Assembly (NCBI GenBank): GCA_903873135.1
Contig: CAIQNH010000018.1
Coordinates: forward strand, 1-49,107
DNA from: an uncultured Actinomycetes bacterium
GTDB lineage: Bacteria; Actinomycetota; Acidimicrobiia; Acidimicrobiales; Microtrichaceae
Reading direction: 5' to 3'
Length of the DNA: 49,107 nucleotides
In this document: one piece after another, positions 34,793 through 42,554 of the stretch
How the letters are laid out: each line of letters begins with the position of its first letter
How positions within the stretch are numbered: position 1 is the first letter of the stretch
Translations under genes and position numbers: made by a program
Notes under the pieces: generated by a model
Databases searched by the model: none
Seen by the model: the letters and a program-made list of their open reading frames with translations, nothing else
What the model was told of the DNA's origin: nothing

Positions 34793-36498
34793 GGTCGCCC
34801 TGCCCGCCACCCCGTTGGGACAGCCTCGTCGACGATGGCGAGCCACCCGACCTGCCCGACCACGAGGAGGCCTACCGGATCGACGTGGGTCCGGGCGGGG
34901 TCGAGGTCCGGGCAGCGACCGAGGTGGCCCGCTACCGAGCGGCCACGACCGTGGCCCAGCTCGAGCGGCTCGGGGAGCTCGGCGCGGGGCGCACGATCGT
35001 GGACTGGCCGGAGTTCGACTGGCGCGGCGTGACGCTGGACGTCTCCCGCGGTCGGGTGCCGACCGTCGCCGAGCTCGAGCTCACCCTCGAGCGGTTGGCC
35101 GGGCTCAAGGTCAACCACGTCGAGTTGTACCTCGAGGCGACCTTCGCCCACCCGGGCCACGCCGCCGTGTGCGAGCCGCACGGCGCGTACCGCGCCGACG
35201 AGGTGGAGCGGTTGGTCGCGCACGCCCGGACGCACCACGTGGAGCTGATCGGACTGCAGGCCTCGTTGGGACACCTCGAGCACTTCCTGGCGCACCCCGA
35301 ACACGCGCACCTCGCCGCGCTGCCCGGCGGCTACGTGACACCCGACGGCTCGGGCCACGAGCCGCCTGCGTGCCTCGATCCGAGGAGCGACGAGGCCTTC
35401 GCGCTGGCCGCCGAGCTGGTGACCGACGTGGCCGAGGCCTTCGACCAGCCCCGGGTGCACGTCGGTCTGGACGAGCCGATCGACCTGAACCCTGCGGTCT
35501 GGGACGCCATCTTCGACGTGCCCGGCGCTCCGGTGCCGTGGGCCGACGTCGACGGCGGCGCGTTCTGCATCCCGCTGCCCCCGGACCGGGTGGCCGACTA
35601 CGCCGCGTGGGTGCGTCGGCTGCGGTCGCTGCCCGCGCTGCGCGACCGCGAGGTGCTCATGTGGGCCGACGTGGTGGCCGCCCAGCCCGAGCTGCTCGAC
35701 CTGCTGCCCGAGGGGGTCACGCTGGTCGAGTGGGGCTACGAGGCGGACCACCCCTTCGACGCCCGGGTCGGCCGCATCCGTGCCGCCGGGCGACCGTGCT
35801 GGGTGGCCGCCGGGACGTCCGGGTGGTCGTCGATCTCCGGGCGCCTCACCAACGTGGAGGGCAACGTGCGCGCCGCCGTGGACGCCGCCCGTCGTCACGG
35901 GGCCACCGGGGTGCTCGTCACCAGCTGGGAGGTGCTGCCGTCGGTGTCGGACTGGCCCGGGTTCGTCCTGGGGGCCGCCACCGCGTGGAACCCGGACCGG
36001 CCGGTCGAACTGGCCGCCTCGCTCGACCTGACCGTCGCCGGCGGCGAGGGTCTGGGTGCGGTGTGGGTCCGGCTCGGCCGGGTCCACGACCACGTCGTGC
36101 CCGGCACCCCCGAGACGGGTGCGGTCTCGGAGCTGTTCCGCAGCGGCGGGATGGCGGTGGTCGGTCTGGTGCTCCGCGGCATGGAGGCCGGGGTGCTCGA
36201 CGCCGTGGTGGCCGACCTCGACCTCGCGGCCGCCGACCTGGCCCGGGCGACCACCGACGCGCCCGACGGCGAGGTGCTCCGCGCCGAGCTGTGGTGGGTC
36301 CACGACGCGCTCCGCTGGGGTGTGGCCGCAGCGCGACACTGCCTCGACTGGGACGAGCCGATCGGCGGCCGCGAGTGGCTGGCCGCCGAGCACGACCGGC
36401 TCGTCGTCGAGCACGAGCGGCTCTGGCGCTGCCGGAACCGTCAGGATGGGTACGACCGTGTGGCGTCGGCACTGGCCGCCACCAGGGGAGGGTTCTGA
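34789..36498 (+). CDS. Glycoside hydrolase family 20-like beta-N-acetylhexosaminidase
   Basis: This 569-aa protein has a short N-terminal GH20b-like domain (to about residue 75), then a barrel beginning WRGVTLDVSRGRVPTVAEL and NHVELYLEATFA. The catalytic Asp-Glu pair characteristic of GH20 is in RVHVGLDEP (Asp228, Glu229). Substrate-assisted hydrolysis of terminal beta-GlcNAc or GalNAc is expected. It lacks a signal peptide. The C-terminal ~130 residues are alpha-helical and unassigned. GTG overlaps the kinase gene by 4 bp. Confidence 0.83.
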   Translation: MRSPCPPPRWDSLVDDGEPPDLPDHEEAYRIDVGPGGVEVRAATEVARYRAATTVAQLERLGELGAGRTIVDWPEFDWRGVTLDVSRGRVPTVAELELTLERLAGLKVNHVELYLEATFAHPGHAAVCEPHGAYRADEVERLVAHARTHHVELIGLQASLGHLEHFLAHPEHAHLAALPGGYVTPDGSGHEPPACLDPRSDEAFALAAELVTDVAEAFDQPRVHVGLDEPIDLNPAVWDAIFDVPGAPVPWADVDGGAFCIPLPPDRVADYAAWVRRLRSLPALRDREVLMWADVVAAQPELLDLLPEGVTLVEWGYEADHPFDARVGRIRAAGRPCWVAAGTSGWSSISGRLTNVEGNVRAAVDAARRHGATGVLVTSWEVLPSVSDWPGFVLGAATAWNPDRPVELAASLDLTVAGGEGLGAVWVRLGRVHDHVVPGTPETGAVSELFRSGGMAVVGLVLRGMEAGVLDAVVADLDLAAADLARATTDAPDGEVLRAELWWVHDALRWGVAAARHCLDWDEPIGGREWLAAEHDRLVVEHERLWRCRNRQDGYDRVASALAATRGGF

Positions 36499-36499
36499 G

Positions 36500-37642
36500 G
36501 TGGCATCGATCACGCTCGACCACGTGAGCAAGGTGTTCGACAAGCAGGTGACGGCGGTCGACGACGTCTCGCTCGAGATCGGCGACGGTGAGTTCCTCGT
36601 GCTCGTCGGACCGTCGGGGTGCGGCAAGTCGACCCTGCTCCGCATGATCGCCGGCCTCGAGGAGACCACCTCGGGTGGCGTGTACCTGGGGGAGCGTGAC
36701 ATCACCTGGGTGCCGCCCCGGGAGCGCAACCTGGCCATGGTGTTCCAGAACTACGCGCTCTACCCCCACATGACGGTGCGTCGGAACCTGGCGTTCAGTC
36801 TCAAGCTGCGTCGTCGCCCGAAGGCGGAGATCGCCGCGCAGGTGGACCGGGTGGCGGGCATGCTGGGGCTCGAGGAGCTGCTCGACCGCAAGCCGGGTCA
36901 GCTCTCCGGAGGTCAGCGCCAGCGGGTGGCCATGGGCCGTGCGCTCGTGCGTGACCCCGAGGCGTTCCTGATGGACGAGCCGCTGTCGAACCTCGACGCC
37001 AAGCTGCGGGTCACCATGCGGGCCGAGCTGGCCGAGCTGCACCAGCGGACGGGGACGACGACCGTCTACGTCACGCACGACCAGATCGAGGCCATGACGC
37101 TGGGCCACCGGGTCGCGGTCCTGCGGGGTGGCGTGCTGCAGCAGTGCGCCTCACCGACGGAGTTGTTCCACCGTCCCGTCAACCTGTTCTGCGCCACGTT
37201 CATCGGCTCGCCCGAGATGAACCTGGTCGACGCCACCCTCGAGGGCGACCTGGTCCGCTTCGCCGGTGTCGAGCTCCCCGTGTCGGGGCGACCCGAGGGT
37301 CCGGCGGCCTCGTGGACGCTGGGGGTCCGCCCGTCGGACCTGGTGCTGGCCTCCACGGCACCCGGGCTCCCGACGATCGAGGCCCGGATCGACCACGTCG
37401 AGCACCTCGGCGCCCAGGTGCAGGTGTCGTTCGCGCTGGATGCGCCGCAGGTGCGACTCGAGGCCGACTCGGAGGACGAGGAGCTGGAGCAGGCCGCGGT
37501 GCGGTCCGACCGGGCCCGCTGGACCGCCGAGCTGCCCGACGGCTCGGGGGTCTCGGTGGGCGACGTCGTCACGCTCGGTGTGGTCACCGAGCGGCTCCAC
37601 TGGTTCGACCCCGACTCCGGCGAGCGCGCCGCCGGCACCTGA
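36500..37642 (+). CDS. ABC sugar importer ATPase (UgpC/MsmK/MalK type)
   Basis: This 380-aa ATPase has Walker A GPSGCGKST, Q-loop VFQNYALYPHMTV, signature QLSGGQRQRV, Walker B AFLMDEP and H-loop VYVTHDQIEAMT, then the C-terminal TOBE-type regulatory domain (about residues 235-380) of MalK-like proteins. It energises the binding protein and permeases encoded 9.6 kb upstream in the same operon. GTG at 36500 begins 1 bp after the GH20 stop. Having its own ATPase suggests the importer does not depend on a shared MsiK-type subunit. Confidence 0.95.
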   Translation: MASITLDHVSKVFDKQVTAVDDVSLEIGDGEFLVLVGPSGCGKSTLLRMIAGLEETTSGGVYLGERDITWVPPRERNLAMVFQNYALYPHMTVRRNLAFSLKLRRRPKAEIAAQVDRVAGMLGLEELLDRKPGQLSGGQRQRVAMGRALVRDPEAFLMDEPLSNLDAKLRVTMRAELAELHQRTGTTTVYVTHDQIEAMTLGHRVAVLRGGVLQQCASPTELFHRPVNLFCATFIGSPEMNLVDATLEGDLVRFAGVELPVSGRPEGPAASWTLGVRPSDLVLASTAPGLPTIEARIDHVEHLGAQVQVSFALDAPQVRLEADSEDEELEQAAVRSDRARWTAELPDGSGVSVGDVVTLGVVTERLHWFDPDSGERAAGT

Positions 37643-37649
37643 GACCCGT

Positions 37650-37662
37650 CCCCCGGTGGGGG
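37650..37662. terminator. Short terminator-like hairpin at the end of the glycan operon
   Basis: CCCCC-GGT-GGGGG is a 5-bp GC stem 8 nt after the ATPase stop and before the convergent subtilase gene. Position supports a terminator; there is no T-tract. Confidence 0.5.
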
Positions 37663-37674
37663 CAGGTCACCGAC

Positions 37675-40600
37675 TCAGCGGGAGCCGGTGTTGCGGTCGT
37701 TCCCGCCGAAGCGCACCCAGTCGCCGATCGCGCCGGCCGGCGTGGGCAGGTCCCAGACGATCAGGCGTCCGTCCCGGCGCACCACGGTGACCTCGGCGGT
37801 GCCGTCGCCGTCCCAGTCGCCGAATCCCGGCGTCCCGACGACCCAGCCGCCGGTCAGCTTGGGCCAGCCCGCGGGCTGTGGGCCCGCAGCTCCGAAGGCG
37901 TCGATGGTCTGGATGCCGTTGCCGGCCACCACCTCGTTGCGACCGTCGCCGTCGACGTCGGCGATCGCCGGCGTGACGAAGAACGCCAGGTCGGCGGTCA
38001 CCCGCGGGAACCCGGGGACGATCCCGCCGTCGCGACCGCGCCAGACGGTCATCTGCGGGTCGGCGTCGGCCTGCCGGTTGGGGGCCAGGGCGTCGACGGC
38101 CCGGCGGAGGCCGCTGGTCGGTCCGGCGATGTCGAGGCCGGAGGTGGAGACGATCCGTCCCAGTGCCGGACCGCCGAAGGCGCCGAGGATCGCCTCGGTG
38201 TCGGTCGAGTTGGTGCCCGGAGGTGCGGCGTCGAACCAGGTGAGACCGAAGGGGATGTTGGTCGGCTTGCCGTAGGCCGAGGTGCCGTCCCGTTCGAACA
38301 CCCGGTACTGGCCGGCTGCGGAGACCGCCACGACCTCCGGCTGCCGGTCGCCGTCCACGTCGCCGACCGCCGCCTGGATCGACACGCCCTGACCGATCGC
38401 CGGGAGGACCTGCAGGATCGCCATCGGCACGGCCACCGGCCAGCCGTTGAGGTAGGCCCGGTCGTCGGGGTGGACCGAGGAGCGGTCCCGTCCGGCCGGG
38501 TTGTCGGTGCCGTACGACGACAGCGCGTAGAGCCGGGAGTTGCCGGCGCCGATCCCCGGGAAGATGTTGATCGGCTCGGTGTACTGCTCCTGGGCCCCGA
38601 CGACGATCTCGGGTCGACCGTCGCCGGTCAGGTCGGCCAGCGCCGGTGTGGCGGTGAGCTCGCCGCCCTGGCCGGTGTAGGTCGGGCTGCGGAAGGTGAC
38701 CCGTTCGGTCGTCGGGTCCACCGCCGAGATCCTGGTCGGGTCGACCAGCAGCACCGGGAAGCCGCTCACGCCCGAGCCGTCGTGGTGGAAGGCGTAGACG
38801 TGCCGGTCCTGGGCCGCGACGACGATCTCGAGGTCGCCGTCGGCGTCCAGGTCGCCGAGCGATGCCCCGCCCAGGATCCCCGGCTTCAGGCGGTTGCGCT
38901 GGTCGGTCGTGGACTCGGGGCTGAACGTCGGATCGGTCTGCGCCCGGGCCTCGACGCTCCCGTTCGCGCCGATCACCGTCACGCCGCCGTCGAGGTCGGT
39001 CACGACCACCTCGAGGGCGCCGTCCTCGTCGACGTCGGCGACGGCCGGAGCGCCCACCGAGATCGCCCGGCCCGGCGTGGGGATGCCGTCGGCGAGCACC
39101 GTGGGGGACTGCTCGTTCCAGTACGGCGCCGGCAGGGTCCGCGCCGGCCAGCCGGGCAGCAGTGAACCGTCGGGTCGGATCGCCCGGACCAGTCCGTCGT
39201 CGGAGGACAGCACGATCTCGTCCGCACCGTCGCCGTCCAGGTCGGCGAACACGGGTGAGGAGGTCCCGGTCCCGGCGATCTTGGTGTAGGCCTCGCGGTC
39301 CGGGTCGTCGTGCACCTGCACGATCCGGTGCATGGTGCCGACCAGGCCACGGTCGTCGGTGACCACCACCCGGATCCGCACGGTGAAGCGGTCGGGGAGC
39401 GGCTTGCCGTTGGCGTCGGAGGGGGTGCCCCGCCCGCCGTCGGGCAGCGCGGCGGCCACCTGGGACAGGTCGATGGTGCCGAGCACGCCGTCCACCGGGG
39501 CGGTCAGGCCCGAGCGCTCCTCCACCACCCGCCACTGGTCGACCGCCGGGTGGGGGCCGGTCTGCAGACCCGTGGTCCACTCGACCCGGTAGGCGTAGGA
39601 CGAGGACCGCACGGCCGCGACCCGACCCCGGACGTCCACGGTGCCGGCGACGGGGAGGGTCTCGAAGAACTCCGGACCGACGATGTCGGCCTCGGGCGGG
39701 ATCCGGCCGTCGACGACCGCCGCGACCGACTCGTACAGGTTGATCTGGCCGTAGCCGTGGGTGGCGTCCCACCCCTTGACGGTCGGGAAGCGCGGCTGGC
39801 CGAACTGATCGGTGAACTCGTTGGCCGGATCGACGCTGTTCGGCGTGGCGAAGTCGATGTCGTCGGCCCCCGCCCTGACCAGCTGGGCGGTCTCGTTGGC
39901 GGACAGCACGTTGTCACCGGATCCGCCGGCACCCCGGGCCACCAGGTCCGGGTGCGGTGCCACGCCGGCGTTGCGGGCTGCAGCGTTGATCAGCCCCAGC
40001 ATGCCCGCCCCGTTGCCCGTCGCCTCGGAGGAGCAGCCCGTCGACGGCACCGACACCCAGGCGATCCCGCCGAAGTTCGTGCAGCCGTTGACCAACTGGG
40101 CCTCACGCTGCCCGCCGACGAACTTGGAGATCCGGGACAGGTCCGGCAGCTCGGTGATCGAGTTCATCGGGATGGTGTGGTTCATCGCCGCCGGGAGGTT
40201 GGCGTGCTGCGACTGCTCGTCGGCCATGGAGGCAGCGATCGGCACGCCGCGGTAGTAGGCGGCGTCGACCGCGGCCTGCGCCTGCGGAGGGTTGGAGATC
40301 GCTCCGAGCGCCTCGAGGATCACGTCGGCCCCGGCGTCCAGGCTGAACACCACGCCGGCGGCGAAGCGCCCACCCTCGGCGATGAAGGAGTCGGCCACCC
40401 GCACGTGCAGGGCCAGACACTCGGGGCAGGTGCCGTAGTCGCCGGCCCCGTCGTGGGCGCCCACGGCGTCGCGGGCCTCGCCCGAGCCGTGGCCGTAGTC
40501 GACGTTGTCGAGGGGGTTGTTGTCGTCGTTCTGGAGGTCCCAGCCGGAGATGTCGTCGACGTAGGAGTTGCCGTCGGCGTCGGTGCCGTCGCTGAAGGTC

Positions 40601-41208
40601 AGGATCAGGTCCTCGGGGTCGAGGAACCCGCTGCCGTTGGCGTCGGTCACCCGTGGGTCCGCCGCGTAGTCGGTCACCGTGAAGCGGCCGTCACCGTTGC
40701 TGTCGTCCGGATCGTCGGCAGGACCGGCGGGGACGGGCGTCGGGAGCTCGCCGGGGTTGATGTAGGTCTTGTCGGCCAGGTCGGCCATCTTCTGCTCGTC
40801 ACGCCACTGGACGCCGGAGTCGAGCACGGCGACCACCACGTCGGACCGGCCCCTGTCGAGGGTCCACGCCAGGTCGGCAGCGGCGCCGACCTGCCCGCAG
40901 AGTCGGTGCGGCGAGTTGGCCGTCGTGGTGTCGCGGAACGACCCGAACCGGTACTCGCCCGACTCGTTCCACTCGGCGGGACGAGTCGCCGTCAGGCCGT
41001 CGTAGCGCCAGCGGAGGCAGTCGAGGTGGGCGGGGAGGAGGGCGTCGCCCGCCGGCGGGACGGGTGTGTCGGGACGCGGCGTGCGCGGGGTGGGGGTGCA
41101 GGCTGCGGCGACGAGCGCCACGGCGAGCCCGACGCCGGCCAGCCAGCCACCGATCCCCACGGTGCGCCGTCCGCCCGACCGCCCCCGACCGTTCGTCGCG
41201 TTCTGCAA
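37675..41208 (-). CDS. Subtilisin-like (S8) lipoprotein with FG-GAP/VCBS-like repeats, divergent active site
   Basis: The 1177-aa product has an Arg-rich N-terminus and lipobox (VAAAC, Cys37). In an S8-like domain the Asp is in VVAVLDSGVQ (Asp130), the His in YGHGSGEA (His240, replacing HGTH) and a Ser in CSSEATGNGAGMLGLI (Ser394, replacing GTSMAAPHVAG). The oxyanion Asn position reads Asp330 in AASMADEQ. Between Asp and His lie three EF-hand-like loops (DSNGDGRFTVTD, DANGSGFLDPED, DADGNSYVDD). The C-terminal half has seven FG-GAP motifs such as DLDGDGADEIVL. A TTG start at 41208 is chosen because AGGAGG precedes it and the longer ORF start at 41307 covers a promoter. Activity is uncertain. 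Confidence 0.82.
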   Translation of the reverse strand: MQNATNGRGRSGGRRTVGIGGWLAGVGLAVALVAAACTPTPRTPRPDTPVPPAGDALLPAHLDCLRWRYDGLTATRPAEWNESGEYRFGSFRDTTTANSPHRLCGQVGAAADLAWTLDRGRSDVVVAVLDSGVQWRDEQKMADLADKTYINPGELPTPVPAGPADDPDDSNGDGRFTVTDYAADPRVTDANGSGFLDPEDLILTFSDGTDADGNSYVDDISGWDLQNDDNNPLDNVDYGHGSGEARDAVGAHDGAGDYGTCPECLALHVRVADSFIAEGGRFAAGVVFSLDAGADVILEALGAISNPPQAQAAVDAAYYRGVPIAASMADEQSQHANLPAAMNHTIPMNSITELPDLSRISKFVGGQREAQLVNGCTNFGGIAWVSVPSTGCSSEATGNGAGMLGLINAAARNAGVAPHPDLVARGAGGSGDNVLSANETAQLVRAGADDIDFATPNSVDPANEFTDQFGQPRFPTVKGWDATHGYGQINLYESVAAVVDGRIPPEADIVGPEFFETLPVAGTVDVRGRVAAVRSSSYAYRVEWTTGLQTGPHPAVDQWRVVEERSGLTAPVDGVLGTIDLSQVAAALPDGGRGTPSDANGKPLPDRFTVRIRVVVTDDRGLVGTMHRIVQVHDDPDREAYTKIAGTGTSSPVFADLDGDGADEIVLSSDDGLVRAIRPDGSLLPGWPARTLPAPYWNEQSPTVLADGIPTPGRAISVGAPAVADVDEDGALEVVVTDLDGGVTVIGANGSVEARAQTDPTFSPESTTDQRNRLKPGILGGASLGDLDADGDLEIVVAAQDRHVYAFHHDGSGVSGFPVLLVDPTRISAVDPTTERVTFRSPTYTGQGGELTATPALADLTGDGRPEIVVGAQEQYTEPINIFPGIGAGNSRLYALSSYGTDNPAGRDRSSVHPDDRAYLNGWPVAVPMAILQVLPAIGQGVSIQAAVGDVDGDRQPEVVAVSAAGQYRVFERDGTSAYGKPTNIPFGLTWFDAAPPGTNSTDTEAILGAFGGPALGRIVSTSGLDIAGPTSGLRRAVDALAPNRQADADPQMTVWRGRDGGIVPGFPRVTADLAFFVTPAIADVDGDGRNEVVAGNGIQTIDAFGAAGPQPAGWPKLTGGWVVGTPGFGDWDGDGTAEVTVVRRDGRLIVWDLPTPAGAIGDWVRFGGNDRNTGSR

Positions 41209-41228
41209 CTTCCGCCCTCCTCGTCGCC

Positions 41229-41248
41229 GACCGGTCCCCCGACCGGTC
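41229..41248 (-). promoter_or_regulatory. 5' UTR hairpin of the subtilase gene
   Basis: Two copies of the self-complementary GACCGGTC separated by 4 nt form an 8-bp stem, 20 nt upstream of the TTG start. The stem sequence resembles the one ahead of the lipoprotein at 13922. Confidence 0.5.
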
Positions 41249-41289
41249 CGGTGCCGCACCGATCCGCCGTCCCCGACTCCTGAGGGCGA

Positions 41290-41318
41290 AGAGTAAAGGT
41301 TCCTCACCCACCTGTCAC
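41290..41318 (-). promoter_or_regulatory. Sigma70-type promoter for the subtilase lipoprotein
   Basis: On the minus strand GTGACA and TACTCT are separated by exactly 17 bp, in an AT-richer patch. The predicted start point is near 41283, giving a 5' UTR of about 75 nt before the TTG at 41208. This argues against the longer reading frame starting at 41307. Confidence 0.65.
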
Positions 41319-41328
41319 GCCAGCAGAA

Positions 41329-41997
41329 CTACCCGGTCGGGAGGTCGGGGGAGTCGACGGCGACACCCCACCGTGCCAGCGCCTCGACCGTCGAGGGGAG
41401 GTCGGTGTGCTGGTGGGCGACCAGACCCGCCGACCGGGCGCCGGCCACGTTCTCGGGCAGGTCGTCGATGAACAGGGTCGACGCCGGCGGGCTCCCGAGC
41501 CGGTCGCAGACCAGCTCGAAGACCGCGGGGTCGGGCTTGGCGATCCCCAGCTCGGCGGTGTTGAACACGGCGTCGAACTCGTCGAGCAGGTCGAGCACGT
41601 GGAGGTCGCGCCGCAGGCGGGTGGTGCCGTTCGAGAGCAGGGCGACCGTCGTGACGCTCCGCACCCGACGCAGGACCTCCAGCATTCCGACGTCCACCCG
41701 GCCCACGTTCACCTCCCACGCGTCGAGCGCGCCGACGGCGTCGGGGCCGAACCGGTCGAGCACCCGGACCCGGATCTCGTCCATCCACTGCCGGTACGTG
41801 AGCTGCCCCGTCGTGGCGGCCCGGCCCAGGTCGGGACCGAACGCCACCTCGAGGATCGACCGGGCGGGGAGGCCGTGGGCGGTCTCCACGTCGTCGAGCT
41901 CGTCGTCGTTCCACTGTCGGATCACGCCGTCGAGGTCGAACACGACCGTCCCGACCCGGTCCGGGACGGTCCGCCCGTCGACTGCGTCGTCGTTCAC
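41329..41997 (-). CDS. HAD-superfamily hydrolase
   Basis: This 222-aa protein has the HAD motif I nucleophile in VVFDLDGVIRQW, motif II in ALLSNGTTRL, the Lys of motif III in ELGIAKPDP and the acidic motif IV in LFIDDLPENV. A helical cap sits between motifs I and II, as in phosphatases and epoxide hydrolase N-terminal-type HADs. The substrate is unknown. The GTG start overlaps the PhnZ-like gene by 4 bp, so it belongs to the phosphonate-type operon and might remove phosphate from a related metabolite. Confidence 0.88.
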   Translation of the reverse strand: MNDDAVDGRTVPDRVGTVVFDLDGVIRQWNDDELDDVETAHGLPARSILEVAFGPDLGRAATTGQLTYRQWMDEIRVRVLDRFGPDAVGALDAWEVNVGRVDVGMLEVLRRVRSVTTVALLSNGTTRLRRDLHVLDLLDEFDAVFNTAELGIAKPDPAVFELVCDRLGSPPASTLFIDDLPENVAGARSAGLVAHQHTDLPSTVEALARWGVAVDSPDLPTG

Positions 41998-42554
41998 GGT
42001 CGAACCCGGGAGCGCAGCAGGTCGGCGTAGTCCTCGAACGGGGGAACCGTGAGGTCCTCGACCTTGCCGGCGTCGTCCCACCGGCGCAGCGCCACCGCGT
42101 CGGCGTGCGCCCGCTCGGCCCTGAAGTCGTCGAGCTCGGAGCCCCGCAGCGGCCCGCCCTGTCGTTCCAGGCTGGACACCGACGCCGGTGAGAGTCGGTC
42201 GAGCAGCTCGGGCTCGACGGCGACCAGGTACCGCTTGGCCCGGACGTGGAGCCGGACCGGCTCGGTGACCTCCGGCCCGAACACGCCGGCGAGGTAGTCG
42301 GCCCCGCGGTCCTCGTGGTGCAGGTCCTCGGGGACCGGACCCCGGCCGCCGTCGCGCAGGTGCAGGAGGTGACCGACGTCGTGCAGGAGGGCGGCCACCA
42401 CGAGCGCGTCCGGGGCGCCGTCGCGCCGGGCGAGCGCCGCGCACTGCAGCCCGTGGTCGAGCTGGCTCACCGTCTCGTCGTAGCGGTGGCCGGCGAACTC
42501 GTCGTACAGCGCCAGCACCTCGTCGACGTCCCGTGCGGGCGGCCCGCCGGTCAC
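41994..42554 (-). CDS. HD-domain mixed-valent diiron oxygenase, PhnZ/TmpB-like
   Basis: PhnZ-type enzymes oxidatively cleave the C-P bond of 1-hydroxy-phosphonates made by a partner dioxygenase, giving phosphate. The 186-aa protein matches the family layout: ETVSQLDHGLQCA (His34), ALLHDVGH (His58, Asp59), LHHEDRGADYL (His80 region), RLHVRAKRYL (His103) and RRWDDAGK (Asp160/161). From memory these ligand positions fall in nearly the same register as PhnZ. A Glu at 27 is kept while the Tyr is at 25 rather than 24, which could alter substrate choice. GTG overlaps the dioxygenase gene by 4 bp. Annotation as a plain HD hydrolase would miss this. Confidence 0.82.
   Translation of the reverse strand: MTGGPPARDVDEVLALYDEFAGHRYDETVSQLDHGLQCAALARRDGAPDALVVAALLHDVGHLLHLRDGGRGPVPEDLHHEDRGADYLAGVFGPEVTEPVRLHVRAKRYLVAVEPELLDRLSPASVSSLERQGGPLRGSELDDFRAERAHADAVALRRWDDAGKVEDLTVPPFEDYADLLRSRVRP

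Noticed and set aside
39310-41283. 657-aa plus-strand ORF opposite the subtilase
   Set aside because: Mirror of the Asp/Gly-rich minus-strand protein; no start signals and no motifs.
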